Shown here piece after piece: positions 7,953 to 16,623 of a stretch of DNA of 64,000 nt. Source of the stretch: a bacterium. Its GTDB lineage: Bacteria > Margulisbacteria > Marinamargulisbacteria > JABIPA01. A program made the position numbers and the translations under genes. How positions within the stretch are numbered: the first letter of the stretch is position 1; each line of letters begins with the position of its first letter. The DNA lies in the NCBI GenBank assembly GCA_018698675.1, contig JABIPA010000073.1:43251-107250 (forward strand), written 5' to 3'. The notes under the pieces were generated by a model. It saw only the letters and a list, made by a program, of their open reading frames with translations. It was not told where the DNA came from and searched no databases.

Positions 7953-9205
7953 ATAAAATAACGCGACTCATCATAGTAGGAATTCTTTTCGTTGTATCTG
8001 TAGGAACAGGAATATCGGCAAATGCTGATTCAGAGAAAATAGCTCAGGTTGAGATGTTGAAAATGTTAGTCAAGGATCCAAAGCCAATTCAGTTGAAGTT
8101 TAAGGATACTGAAATTAAGGAAATATTGTCATTTTTTTCACAAGCGTTTGGCCTAAATATTGTTACAAACCCTAAAGTGATAGGTAAAGTGAGTTTTGAT
8201 TTTGATAAAATTAGTGTCCAGGAAGCATTTAATTCGGTTGTGATTTCACAAGGATTAGATTGGCATCTTGATGGAAATGTAATATTCGTTTACCCCCAAC
8301 AGCCCATCGAGATATTTAATTTAGATTATGCAAAAGCTGAAGACGTTCTTGATTCTTTGTCTTCAATTGTAAATGAACAAGGGCATATAAATTTTAATGA
8401 AGTGGCCAACTCCTTGGTCGTTCAAGCGCCTTACGAAGAGCTGGTCAAAATTCGGTCCTTGGTGAAGCAAATGGACGTTAGACCTCGGCAAATATTGGTT
8501 GAAGTTAAGATAATGGAGATTCAGGCAGACGGGACAAAAGATATTGGAGTGGATCTTGGCGTTGACTCCGTAGCCGATTCAAATTTTGCACAAACTGCTG
8601 GATTTGCCGGAGATGTTAGAAGTGCATCCCCCAAAGGACTGTTTGTGGAAGCTATTGCGGGCGACTTTTCTGGAGTTTTGGAGTCGTTAACTACTAGGCA
8701 AGATACCGAAGTCTTGGCAACTCCACGTATTTTAGCTCTGAATCACAAAGAATCCAGTATTATTACAGGGCAGAGGCTGGGGTATAAAACAGACGTTTTT
8801 TCTAGTGAAGGGACGTTGTTAAGCGAGGCTGTTGAATTTTTAGAGGTTGGAACGAAACTAACGTTTACTCCTCATATTTCTTCAAATGGCGAGGTAATTA
8901 TGGATATTAAACCCGAAGTGTCTGAAGGTGATATTATTGATGGAATCCCTCAAGAAGACACGACGGAAACTACTGCAACTGTTTTGGTTAAAGATGGTCA
9001 AACAATAATGATTAGTGGATTGATTAGAGAGCGAACTAGACAGTCTGTCTCCGGTGTTCCCATATTAATGGACCTTCCATTTGTTGGCGGTGTTTTTAGG
9101 AATACAAGTGATTTAACTCAAAAAAGGGAAACGGTAGTTTTTATTACGCCGCATATTATTGATATAGATAATCCAGTTATACTTCAAAAGACCAATCTTT
9201 TATAA
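7949..9205 (+). CDS. pilQ: Short outer-membrane secretin PilQ
   Basis: 418 residues from a TTG overlapping the pilP stop (TTGA). Layout: signal peptide (about 1-26), an N0/STN-type domain with PIQLKFKDTEIKEILSFFSQ, one N1-like domain (about 105-180, EDVLDSLSSIV ... VRPRQILVEVKIMEI), then the secretin barrel domain (about 190-410). The signature near the end reads VPILMDLPFVGGVFR followed by RETVVFITPHII. The family forms the outer-membrane gate for the pilus. At 418 residues it is much shorter than the usual 600-700 because AMIN domains and extra N1 copies are missing. Its last 6 bases overlap the convergent response-regulator gene. Confidence 0.92.
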   Translation: MNKITRLIIVGILFVVSVGTGISANADSEKIAQVEMLKMLVKDPKPIQLKFKDTEIKEILSFFSQAFGLNIVTNPKVIGKVSFDFDKISVQEAFNSVVISQGLDWHLDGNVIFVYPQQPIEIFNLDYAKAEDVLDSLSSIVNEQGHINFNEVANSLVVQAPYEELVKIRSLVKQMDVRPRQILVEVKIMEIQADGTKDIGVDLGVDSVADSNFAQTAGFAGDVRSASPKGLFVEAIAGDFSGVLESLTTRQDTEVLATPRILALNHKESSIITGQRLGYKTDVFSSEGTLLSEAVEFLEVGTKLTFTPHISSNGEVIMDIKPEVSEGDIIDGIPQEDTTETTATVLVKDGQTIMISGLIRERTRQSVSGVPILMDLPFVGGVFRNTSDLTQKRETVVFITPHIIDIDNPVILQKTNLL

Positions 9206-9565
9206 GAGAGAATTAATGACCTCGAGTAATTCTTGGTCGTTAAATGGTTTAGTTAAATATTTATCGGCCCCACTTTGCAGTCCCATGGTTCTGTCCATGT
9301 CTTGAGAGAGTGCCGATAACATAACTACAGGGATGTTCTGATATTTTTCATCAAATTTAAGTAATTTACATATTTTAAAGCCGTCAATTGAAGGCAACAT
9401 GGCATCCAGGATAATTAAATTTGGAAATTCTTCGCGAGCTTTTTGAAGGCCTTCTTTTCCGTCATTTGCAGTAGAAACCTCAAATCCATTAAATTCAAGA
9501 CGCATTTTTACAACTTGTACAAAGTCTTCTTCGTCGTCAACAATTAGTATTTTATTTTTTAGCAT
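9200..9565 (-). CDS. Single-domain response regulator (CheY-like)
   Basis: 121 residues from ATG 9565, which has AGGAG 9 bases upstream; a TTG at 9571 is an alternative. The whole protein is one receiver domain: acidic pocket at D10-D11, phospho-acceptor D54 in LIILDAMLPSIDG, S84 in VMLSALS, and K106 in YLTKPF. There is no output domain, so it must act by protein contact. It lies 12 bases after the histidine kinase and probably receives phosphate from it. Lying convergent to the pilus operon, it may influence pilus motility or its expression, but that is only positional. The 3' end overlaps pilQ by 6 bases. Confidence 0.92.
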   Translation of the reverse strand: MLKNKILIVDDEEDFVQVVKMRLEFNGFEVSTANDGKEGLQKAREEFPNLIILDAMLPSIDGFKICKLLKFDEKYQNIPVVMLSALSQDMDRTMGLQSGADKYLTKPFNDQELLEVINSLL

Positions 9566-9577
9566 GATCAAATTCTC

Positions 9578-10387
9578 CTAATTTTTTCTTTTTGGAAGCG
9601 TTACGACTACTTCAATACCTTTTTCTGAAATAGTATTTATTTCTAGTGTACCTTTGTGCATCATAACAATTCCCTTACTAATTGGAAGCCCTAGTCCTAG
9701 TCCTTGATACCCTGAACGAGGAGATCTTCCATCTTGCCTGAAAATTTCAAGTAAGAGGTTTACATTTTTTGGAGTGGGACTATTTCCTATATCTTGTAGA
9801 CGTATTTCAACACAGTTTGGTAAATCGTTCAACATAATTTGCACGGATCCTCCATCTTTTATAAATCGAATTGAGTTAGAGATAATATTATTAAACACAA
9901 TTTCCATTTTTAGTTTATCAAGTTCAACCATTAGTGGGGTTTCTGGTGATTGAAATAAGGTTTTTATTATTATTTTTTTGCCTTCGGCAACTTTTTTATA
10001 TTTGGCACAGATTGAAGATATAAATTCCTTGATGTTTAAGTCAGCATAGACCAATTTTATTCTATTTGATTCAATTTCGGACATTAGAACGAGGTCTGTT
10101 ACTAGCTTATCTAGACGAAGGTAGTTTTTTTCTGCGATAAGCATGATTTGTTTTTGTTCTGGCGTTAAAGGGCCTTTTACTTCATCTGTTATTAAATATA
10201 TACATTCTTTAATAATTGCTAAGGGAGTTCTTAATTCATGCGATACGGTGGATAGAAAGGTGGTTTGGTAAGACAATTCGGTAATCTCTTGAATTAGAGA
10301 CTCTATATCAGTTTTTTTGACTGTTTTTATGATAAGGAACTTGTTTAGTTTGTTAAATAGTTCTCTAAGTTTTGTAAATATTCTCAT
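9578..10387 (-). CDS. Soluble sensor histidine kinase
   Basis: 269 residues. No membrane segment and no recognised sensor domain; the first 40 residues are a basic, possibly coiled stretch. The dimerisation/phospho-acceptor box FLSTVSHELRTPL has H50. The ATPase domain shows an N box (VFNNIISNSIRFI), a G1 box that reads DIGNS rather than DxGxG, and a G2 box GLGLGLPI. In the family it autophosphorylates and passes phosphate to a partner receiver, here almost certainly the single-domain regulator directly downstream. The short N-terminus suggests its signal comes through another protein. The promoter is probably in the AT-rich gap before tRNA-Lys. Confidence 0.92.
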   Translation of the reverse strand: MRIFTKLRELFNKLNKFLIIKTVKKTDIESLIQEITELSYQTTFLSTVSHELRTPLAIIKECIYLITDEVKGPLTPEQKQIMLIAEKNYLRLDKLVTDLVLMSEIESNRIKLVYADLNIKEFISSICAKYKKVAEGKKIIIKTLFQSPETPLMVELDKLKMEIVFNNIISNSIRFIKDGGSVQIMLNDLPNCVEIRLQDIGNSPTPKNVNLLLEIFRQDGRSPRSGYQGLGLGLPISKGIVMMHKGTLEINTISEKGIEVVVTLPKRKN

Positions 10388-10510
10388 TTTTTTTGATTTT
10401 CTTAAAATAATTATTCCCTAGAATTGAATGTAATAAACCTTAAAAAAGTAACTGGTTTTGAAACTAAATGAGCTGGTGGGGAATTATTAAAGTAATTGGT
10501 AGAAAGGTTC

Positions 10511-10539
10511 TTGTTTTTAGGGTATAGGTTTGATATTAT
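10511..10539 (+). promoter_or_regulatory. Sigma70-type promoter for tRNA-Lys
   Basis: TTGTTT (10511-10516), 17-base spacer, TATTAT (10534-10539) preceded by TGA, an extended -10. The expected start near 10546 is about 48 bases before the tRNA. Confidence 0.6.
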
Positions 10540-10593
10540 TACCTGCCTAGGAATTCACTGTTTTTTTTCGAAGCAGTTAGTTTTTAATATTGT

Positions 10594-10669
10594 GATTCGG
10601 TAGCTCAGTTGGTAGAGCACCTGACTTTTAATCAGGTGGTCGTGAGTTCGACCCTCACCCGAATCACCA
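10594..10669 (+). tRNA. tRNA-Lys (anticodon TTT)
   Basis: 76 bases fold as a complete cloverleaf. Acceptor GATTCGG pairs with CCGAATC; D arm GCTC/GAGC; anticodon stem CCTGA/TCAGG around loop CTTTTAA (anticodon TTT, lysine); T arm GTGAG-TTCGACC-CTCAC; discriminator A; and a genome-encoded CCA at 10667-10669. The loop position and intact stems give high confidence. Confidence 0.98.
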
Positions 10670-10849
10670 TTATATCTTTGTAAATTACCCTTAAACTTAA
10701 TTTTTTTTCTTTTGGCAATATTGAAGTATTTGCTATTTAGGACGGATGTCTTTTTCTTTTTATCAAAGTTATCTTTCTTCAAGAGCTTAAATTGTATTAA
10801 ACGTTATAATTCATTTTTTTGAACGAGGAGTTTGTTATTTAGAGTAAAT

Positions 10850-11329
10850 TTAATGGACGGATGAAGGTCTAGATAAAATTTCGTTGCCAATCACCCATGA
10901 TAAAATCTCTTTTTCATTCAGGTCTAGAGACATTTGGTCTGAAGGAATACTTTTTTTTAGAATTGGAGACGACGTTGCTGATATTGGTTTTATTGGTTCA
11001 TACTTTGCATTTGCAGTGCTGTTAGGAGAAGGATGTGTTTCTGGAGTAGGAGTCGCCGATGCTTTTGAAGAATGGTGTTGTTGATTGTTTGCTCGAATAG
11101 AGTCTGAAGGTGTAACAATGTTGGAAACGACAGTTTCAAAAAAGGAGACCTTTTTTTTGGAAGGATTGCGATCTGAGTGAATTTTTGTGGTTGCTCTATT
11201 TAGAGGGGTCGGGGTCCTTCTGTTTTTTCGATAGGCCTTCATCCAAGTATAAGCCAGGTACAGGACTACAAAAGCTCCCGTACCCATAGATTCTGCATAA
11301 TCGATTAAACTTACAATAATATCACCCAT
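10850..11329 (-). CDS. Small membrane-anchored protein of unknown function
   Basis: 159 residues with AAGGAA before the ATG. I do not recognise a family. One membrane segment near the N-terminus (about 16-33, GTGAFVVLYLAYTWMKAY) is followed by a strongly basic patch (RKNRRTPTP). The remainder is polar and rich in Ser, Thr, Pro and Asn, with no predicted fold that I can see. It is the last gene of the permease-NfeD-FloA operon, 29 bases after floA. It may be a partner of the flotillin scaffold, but only its position supports that. A segment of the opposite strand is also open, but the good ribosome site and operon placement favour this reading. Confidence 0.6.
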   Translation of the reverse strand: MGDIIVSLIDYAESMGTGAFVVLYLAYTWMKAYRKNRRTPTPLNRATTKIHSDRNPSKKKVSFFETVVSNIVTPSDSIRANNQQHHSSKASATPTPETHPSPNSTANAKYEPIKPISATSSPILKKSIPSDQMSLDLNEKEILSWVIGNEILSRPSSVH

Positions 11330-11358
11330 GATTTTTCCTTAGTGCTTGAATAAACGAA

Positions 11359-12342
11359 TTATTTTTTGTTTCCACCCATTTTGGAGATTGAATCTCTCAT
11401 GCCTGAATCGGCCTCGATATTTTTCATTTTGTAATAGTCCATAACTCCTAGATTTCCATCCTTAAATGCTTGCGCCATTGCTAAAGGTATCTGCACTTCT
11501 GCTTCAACAACCTTTGCTTTGTTTTCTTGAACTTTAGCAATCATTTCTTGTTCTTCGGCTATTGCCATTGCACGACGTTCTTCTGCTTTTGCCTGAGCAA
11601 CGTTTTTATCGGCTTCTGCCTGGTCGATTTGAAGTTGTGCACCAATATTTCGTCCGACATCAACGTCAGAGATATCTATAGAAAGAATTTCGAAAGCGGT
11701 TCCAGAGTCTAAACCTTTATTTAATACGTTTGAAGAAATTAATTCAGGGCTTTCTAAGACTTCTTTATGAGAAACAGCAGACCCGATAGTCGAGACAATA
11801 CCTTCTCCAACTCTAGCAATAATTGTTTCTTCAGTAGCACCACCTACAAGCCGTTCTAAATTTGCACGTACGGTTACCCTTGCTTTTGCTCTTACTTGAA
11901 TTCCGTCTCCAGCAACAGCTTCTATAACTTCTTTTCCAGACTCTGCACTTGGACAATCGATAACTTTAGGGTTAACACTTGTCCTTACTGCCTCTAAGAC
12001 GTCTCGTCCGGCAAGGTCAATCGCAGCTGCTTGAGAAACTGATAATTCGATATTTGCCTTTTCTGCACCTATAAGAGCCTTAACAACCTTAGGAACATTT
12101 CCTCCAGCCATATAATGGGCTTCTAATACGTCCATATTTAAATCAACGCCAGCTTTGGTACCCATAATCATTGAATCTACAATTGTAGAGGCTCTAACTT
12201 TTCGGAGTTGCATACCAATTAACTTTGCATAAGTGAGCTTGACTCCAGAGAGTCTTGCACGAAGCCACATTCCAAAATAATTGAAAACGATAATTAGTAG
12301 TAGAAAAAAGACAATCCCGAGACCGATCATTAATAATTTCAT
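11359..12342 (-). CDS. floA: Flotillin-like membrane scaffold protein FloA (YqfA family)
   Basis: 327 residues, the usual family length (about 330), with AAAGGAG before the ATG. An N-terminal hydrophobic hairpin (about 1-25) is followed by an SPFH/band-7-type core ([51 protein letters not shown]) and an Ala/Glu-rich coiled coil (about 235-290, [19 protein letters not shown]). In Bacillus the family forms membrane microdomains together with NfeD proteins. Here nfeD lies 48 bases upstream in the same operon, the conserved partnership. The protein is expected at the inner face of the cytoplasmic membrane. Confidence 0.95.
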   Translation of the reverse strand: MKLLMIGLGIVFFLLLIIVFNYFGMWLRARLSGVKLTYAKLIGMQLRKVRASTIVDSMIMGTKAGVDLNMDVLEAHYMAGGNVPKVVKALIGAEKANIELSVSQAAAIDLAGRDVLEAVRTSVNPKVIDCPSAESGKEVIEAVAGDGIQVRAKARVTVRANLERLVGGATEETIIARVGEGIVSTIGSAVSHKEVLESPELISSNVLNKGLDSGTAFEILSIDISDVDVGRNIGAQLQIDQAEADKNVAQAKAEERRAMAIAEEQEMIAKVQENKAKVVEAEVQIPLAMAQAFKDGNLGVMDYYKMKNIEADSGMRDSISKMGGNKK

Positions 12343-12390
12343 AAAAATACTCCTTTAAATTCTAAAAATAATACAGACGACATAATAACT

Positions 12391-13839
12391 TTATTTTTTT
12401 TGAATTGTTTTAAATTTAATAACAGTTAATTCACTTCTTTCGTTTCCAACGACTTGAATTCGATCGTTTTTCTCAATGTAACCTACTTCTGAGCGACAAT
12501 CAAACACGGAGTCGTTAAATTGACCAATTCCTATGGGGCGTAAGTCAGAGGTAGCAATACCAATTTCACCAATAGGAGGTAATTGTTTCGAAGGGGTGGA
12601 GTTTGATGGAGTTATCTCATTTTCAAAAATATCGGATTTGTTTAAAATTGAATTAAGTAAAGGAATTTGAGCAATGTGCTCGATGAAAAACACGCTAGAA
12701 ATTAATGCAACGATGGAGCTCCCAAAAACCATGACTCCGCTTCCATACATTCTGTCTAAATTCCAAGGCGTCGAATAAAAATTTTCGGGAACATATGATA
12801 AAAAAAGTGACCCAGTAACAAGTAAAAACCCGATGATTCCAAAAAGGCCAAAACCAGGAAGAACAAAAACCTCCAAGGCAATAAAGATAAGTCCCAATAA
12901 AAATACCCCCAATTCGAAAACTTCAGCAAATTCGATAATGTATTGACCTCCTAATGCTAGACTCAAACAAATTACTCCTGTAATTCCTGCCAACCCTAAG
13001 CCGGGTATCTTGAACTCGGTAAGTAGTAACAGTAGTCCTGTAGATAGTAATATTGAACTGATAGATGCTTGTGTAACAAATTTGGCAAAGATTTCTAAGA
13101 AGCCAGGTTTCACCACGTGAATGTTTTTCTTATTGATTTTAAGTTCGATTAATAGTTCTGAAAGGTTATTTGTCGAATAGGACGATAGCTCAATATCCAT
13201 GGCTTCACTTGATGTTAGGTTTAAAAGTTTTCCTTTTGTATTTGAATAGGGAACCTTTGAGTTAAGGTTAGTTACTTGGATGTCCTTGTCTACCATGGCC
13301 ATCGCAATCGACGTATTGTAATTATTTTGTTCTGCCACGCCTTTAAACTTTGCTCTAAGTGCGGATATATATTTTTCGTCTAGTATTTTACCGCTTGAGC
13401 CATCTACTGGAGTTGCGGACCCAATAGTGGCTCCATTTTTCATCGAAATTTTTTGGCAGGATAACGCAATTAATGCACCTGCTGACCATGCTTTGTCTTG
13501 TATAAAAGCAGTCGAAGAAATGTCTTTGTCTAAATCGAGAATAGTATTTGAGATTTGGATGGCAGAATCGACTTGTCCCCCAAATGTATCAATTTTAAAA
13601 ATAATAGAGGACGCATTGTTCTCAACTGCTTTTTGAACCGATCGGTTAACAAATGCGGCCAGCCCTGGATTTATTTCACCTTCAATAGGTATGACGTATA
13701 CGGTTTCCGTTGTAGATAAATAACTAATGGCAGACGTGCTTAAAGCCCCAACAGCGAGGACTAAAAAGAATAAACCTAATATTTTTTTAGTCAAGGGAAC
13801 TAATTTTGTATAAAGCAGACTTAAAAAATTAGAAGACAT
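12391..13839 (-). CDS. nfeD: NfeD family membrane serine protease (ClpP-class, long NfeD1b form)
   Basis: 482 residues from ATG 13839; a TTG at 13842 is an alternative start. An N-terminal signal/anchor (about 17-40) precedes a ClpP-like protease domain (about 45-230) with VYVIPIEGEINPG, FKIDTFGGQVDSA and AWSAGALIAL, the putative nucleophile being S119. Several membrane segments follow (about 240-400), then a C-terminal OB-fold NfeD domain (about 425-480, IGEIGIATSDLRPIG). Long NfeD proteins cleave membrane-associated substrates and pair with flotillin/stomatin proteins; floA is next in the operon. The start is adjacent to the stop of the AI-2E permease, implying coupled translation. Confidence 0.93.
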   Translation of the reverse strand: MSSNFLSLLYTKLVPLTKKILGLFFLVLAVGALSTSAISYLSTTETVYVIPIEGEINPGLAAFVNRSVQKAVENNASSIIFKIDTFGGQVDSAIQISNTILDLDKDISSTAFIQDKAWSAGALIALSCQKISMKNGATIGSATPVDGSSGKILDEKYISALRAKFKGVAEQNNYNTSIAMAMVDKDIQVTNLNSKVPYSNTKGKLLNLTSSEAMDIELSSYSTNNLSELLIELKINKKNIHVVKPGFLEIFAKFVTQASISSILLSTGLLLLLTEFKIPGLGLAGITGVICLSLALGGQYIIEFAEVFELGVFLLGLIFIALEVFVLPGFGLFGIIGFLLVTGSLFLSYVPENFYSTPWNLDRMYGSGVMVFGSSIVALISSVFFIEHIAQIPLLNSILNKSDIFENEITPSNSTPSKQLPPIGEIGIATSDLRPIGIGQFNDSVFDCRSEVGYIEKNDRIQVVGNERSELTVIKFKTIQKK

Positions 13840-13842
13840 CAA

Positions 13843-14922
13843 CTAAGACGAACCTATGATTGACGCAGCCCATTGCGTTCCTGGATTTGTTTCCAAGACA
13901 ATTTTCACTACCATCGTCAGAGGAATAGCTAATAACATACCTATTGCTCCAAATAACCATCCCCAAAATAGTAAAGAAATAAATATAAACAGAGGGGATA
14001 GGCCCAGTCCTTTTCCCATATATTTTGGCTCAATGATACTGCCAACAACGGTGTTTATAATAAGGTAAAAACAAAGAATGATTATTGCGTGAGTCATGTT
14101 GTATTGAATGAATCCCAGTAAAATGACAGGAATCGCCGCGATAATTGAACCTACGTTGGGAATAAAGTTTAAAAGAAACGCAAGAAAGCCCCATAAAAAA
14201 GGATAGTGGATATTATATACACTCAAAAATAGAGTGACACAGATTGCTGTGATAAGGCTAAATAAGGTTTTTAAGAACATGTACCGATTAACCTTTTGGA
14301 TAAGTGTTTGAATAAAAGATACAGTTTTGTCCGACGTTTTTTCATAGAGCTTGGGTCGTTTTGAACCCGTTTTAGAAAGTTTTGAATAAAGTCTAGATGT
14401 TTCCATAAGCATAAAAGAAACCATCAATAAAATTAATAAAAATTGAGCAAGCATATTGCCAACTTGGTTTAGTCCAGATGAAACAAACTGAAAGACAGTG
14501 GCTGGTTTTATGAGACTTCGTATTTGAAGCATATCGATATTAAAACCAGAGGATTCGATAAGGTCAAAAACGACGCCCGTTTTTAGTTTGAGTTGAGCTT
14601 CGTAACTAGGTAGGTTCGTCGAAAACTCCGCAGAAGAGGACCCGATAATACCTACGCTAAACGTCCCGAATGCAGCAATTAGAGAAATTATAAGAACTAA
14701 AGATAGTACATCAGGGACCTTTTTTGATCGGAGCCAAAAAAGAAAAGGTGACGCAAGAATGGTAATAAATAGAGATAAAAGAACGGGTATGACTATGGAT
14801 TGTGAAAATTTTAATCCTGCAATAATTATGAAAAGAGAAGCAATTGTAATAAGTAGATTTCCTTTTTTGGAAACGTGTTGATTTTGGCTGGAGGTTTTAT
14901 CAACGATTAAATCATCTTGCAT
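13843..14922 (-). CDS. AI-2E/YdiK family transporter (PerM-like permease)
   Basis: About 359 residues from ATG 14922; a TTG at 14928 is possible. Paired N-terminal membrane segments (about 22-75), a long soluble middle and C-terminal membrane segments match the UPF0118/AI-2E family. Visible hallmarks are FPFLWG-type FLAFLLNFIPNVGSIIAAIPVILLGF and a late IIEPKYMGKGLGLSPLFIF. Members export autoinducer-2 or act as Na+/H+ antiporters, and the substrate cannot be told here. It is the first gene of the operon with nfeD and floA. A -10-like TATACT on this strand (14937-14932) ends 10 bases before the ATG, and no ribosome site is present. Confidence 0.9.
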   Translation of the reverse strand: MQDDLIVDKTSSQNQHVSKKGNLLITIASLFIIIAGLKFSQSIVIPVLLSLFITILASPFLFWLRSKKVPDVLSLVLIISLIAAFGTFSVGIIGSSSAEFSTNLPSYEAQLKLKTGVVFDLIESSGFNIDMLQIRSLIKPATVFQFVSSGLNQVGNMLAQFLLILLMVSFMLMETSRLYSKLSKTGSKRPKLYEKTSDKTVSFIQTLIQKVNRYMFLKTLFSLITAICVTLFLSVYNIHYPFLWGFLAFLLNFIPNVGSIIAAIPVILLGFIQYNMTHAIIILCFYLIINTVVGSIIEPKYMGKGLGLSPLFIFISLLFWGWLFGAIGMLLAIPLTMVVKIVLETNPGTQWAASIIGSS

Positions 14923-14970
14923 TAACAAAATAGTATACCTATATCTTCAAAAAATAGGAATGGGTATCCA

Positions 14971-15000
14971 TTGAAAAATAATGGGAATATAGAGTACTAT
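14971..15000 (+). promoter_or_regulatory. Sigma70-type promoter before lptA
   Basis: TTGAAA (14971-14976), 18-base spacer, TACTAT (14995-15000). The start site would be near 15007, only about 9 bases before the lptA ATG at 15016, leaving no room for a ribosome site. Confidence 0.5.
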
Positions 15001-15015
15001 TTATGCTAATAATCT

Positions 15016-15600
15016 ATGTATAAACTATTACTATTTTTTATTTTTATTTTTGTTTCGATTACGGTAAGGCCTTGCGCTTTATATGCACAAAGTAATGAGG
15101 TCTCTGAAGCAACTAAATCTTCAGTAAATTCTGACATTGTAATCAATGCCGATGTGTTTGAACTTGATGGGGTAACGAAGGAATTTCTTGCATCAGGAAA
15201 TGTAAGGGTGATTCAAGATGATATCGTAATAGTCGGCGACAAAGCGACATTTGATAAGGACAAAAATTTAATTCAACTTTTTGGCGATATCGAATTAAAA
15301 AAGGATAAAATGAATATAACCTGTAAGACGTTAAATGCGTATGGGAAAAACCAAAAAATCAAAGCATTCGGCGGTGTGAAATTTAACTATGAAGATATTA
15401 AAGGGGCTTGTGACGTAGCTGATTACAATACTAAATCCCAATTGTTGGTTTTAAATGGTTCTGCAGAAGCTTGGCAGTTTGGGAATCGATTGAATGGCGA
15501 ACAAATTTTCATAGATTTAAAACGTCAAAAAATACGAACTCAAGGTAAAGCAAAAGTTAAGTTGATTATGAAAGAAGAAACAAAAGAAGACCAAAAATAG
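15016..15600 (+). CDS. lptA: LptA/OstA-like periplasmic lipopolysaccharide transport protein
   Basis: 194 residues with a signal peptide (about 1-24, ending in LYAQS). The mature part is a run of short beta strands typical of OstA folds: INADVFELDGVTKEFLASGNVRV, VGDKATFDKDKNLIQLFGDIEL, DKMNITCKTLNAYGKNQKIKAFGGVKF. In the family LptA forms the periplasmic bridge that carries LPS to the outer membrane. An LptC-like gene lies 4.4 kb downstream on the same strand. The C-terminus is lysine/glutamate-rich. It could also be an OstA-domain relative with another lipid cargo, but LpxC and GmhA in this window support LPS. Confidence 0.82.
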   Translation: MYKLLLFFIFIFVSITVRPCALYAQSNEVSEATKSSVNSDIVINADVFELDGVTKEFLASGNVRVIQDDIVIVGDKATFDKDKNLIQLFGDIELKKDKMNITCKTLNAYGKNQKIKAFGGVKFNYEDIKGACDVADYNTKSQLLVLNGSAEAWQFGNRLNGEQIFIDLKRQKIRTQGKAKVKLIMKEETKEDQK

Positions 15601-15622
15601 GTCACAAAAGGAATAATATAAT

Positions 15623-16618
15623 ATGGTAGCAATAGAAGAAACATTAGGTCAGATGGAAAAAGTTCCAGATGTTCCCCACAATATTTATGACATTCTTATT
15701 ATAGGCGCAGGGCCTGCCGGAATGTCTGCCGCTGTATGTGCAAGTCGGGCTAATATGAACGTCTTGTTAATAGAAAAAGCGATGCCCGGGGGAGAGACAT
15801 CTATTTCCTATAAAATCGATAATTATCTAGGTTTTCCAAAAGGTATTACAGGAGACAGTTTGGGTAAGAGAATGGAACAGCAGTTATTCGAATATAACGT
15901 AACTTATATACGAGAAGATGTTACAGAAATAAGAAATATTCGAAAAGAAGAAAAGACTGTCGTGACGGATATGGGGTCAGAATTTAAAACAAAAGCCATA
16001 TTATATGCGGTTGGCTTAGAACCAAAACCATTGGGAACAGATTTTGAGAAACAATTTTTAGGAAGAGGTATTTCTTATTACGCGCAGTGTGACGCTTCAC
16101 GGTATGAAGGTAAAGATGTTGCCGTAGTTGGTGGAGGTAATTGTGCCTGTTACGCCGCGGAATATTTGTCAGGGTATGTAAACAAATTATATATTATTCA
16201 CCGCTCAGATTTCATTAAGGCTGTTCGAAGTCTAAAGGATAGAGTGTTGAGTAACCCAAAAATAGTAGTTATGTGGGATTCTGAAATTGAAGAAGTATTT
16301 GGAATAGATAAAGTAGAAAAAGTTAAAGTTAGAAATACAAGGACAAATCAATATACGTGGCTAGATACAAAAGGAATTTTTGTGAATTCTGGACGAATAC
16401 CTCCTAAGGGCTTATTAGGTGGGGCTGTAAATGTTGATGAATCTGGGTTTATAGTAACGGACGAATATATGAGAACGAATATCCCAGGGGTTTATGCTGC
16501 TGGAGATATTAGAGCAAAACAAATTCGTCAAATTGCGACGGCTGTTTCGGACGGTATGATCGCGGCAATTAATATTGAACGTGATATTTACCGAAATCAA
16601 TTTCATAGTAGGGCGTAA
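15623..16618 (+). CDS. Thioredoxin-reductase-like flavoprotein lacking the CxxC motif
   Basis: 331 residues. FAD site GAGPAG (28-33), a PGGE motif, NADPH site VVGGGNCACYAAEYLS (about 167-182) and a C-terminal FAD motif VYAAGDIRAKQIRQIATAVSDG match the TrxB fold. The redox-active CxxC of thioredoxin reductase (usually CATC) reads Y153-A-Q-C156, so a disulfide cannot form there. The enzyme is therefore unlikely to reduce thioredoxin in the usual way. Possible alternatives are a ferredoxin/flavodoxin-NADP reductase-type enzyme or a cysteine-poor TrxR paralogue. It sits between lptA and purQ, 5 bases before purQ, suggesting co-transcription. Confidence 0.82.
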   Translation: MVAIEETLGQMEKVPDVPHNIYDILIIGAGPAGMSAAVCASRANMNVLLIEKAMPGGETSISYKIDNYLGFPKGITGDSLGKRMEQQLFEYNVTYIREDVTEIRNIRKEEKTVVTDMGSEFKTKAILYAVGLEPKPLGTDFEKQFLGRGISYYAQCDASRYEGKDVAVVGGGNCACYAAEYLSGYVNKLYIIHRSDFIKAVRSLKDRVLSNPKIVVMWDSEIEEVFGIDKVEKVKVRNTRTNQYTWLDTKGIFVNSGRIPPKGLLGGAVNVDESGFIVTDEYMRTNIPGVYAAGDIRAKQIRQIATAVSDGMIAAINIERDIYRNQFHSRA

Positions 16619-16623
16619 ATCAA

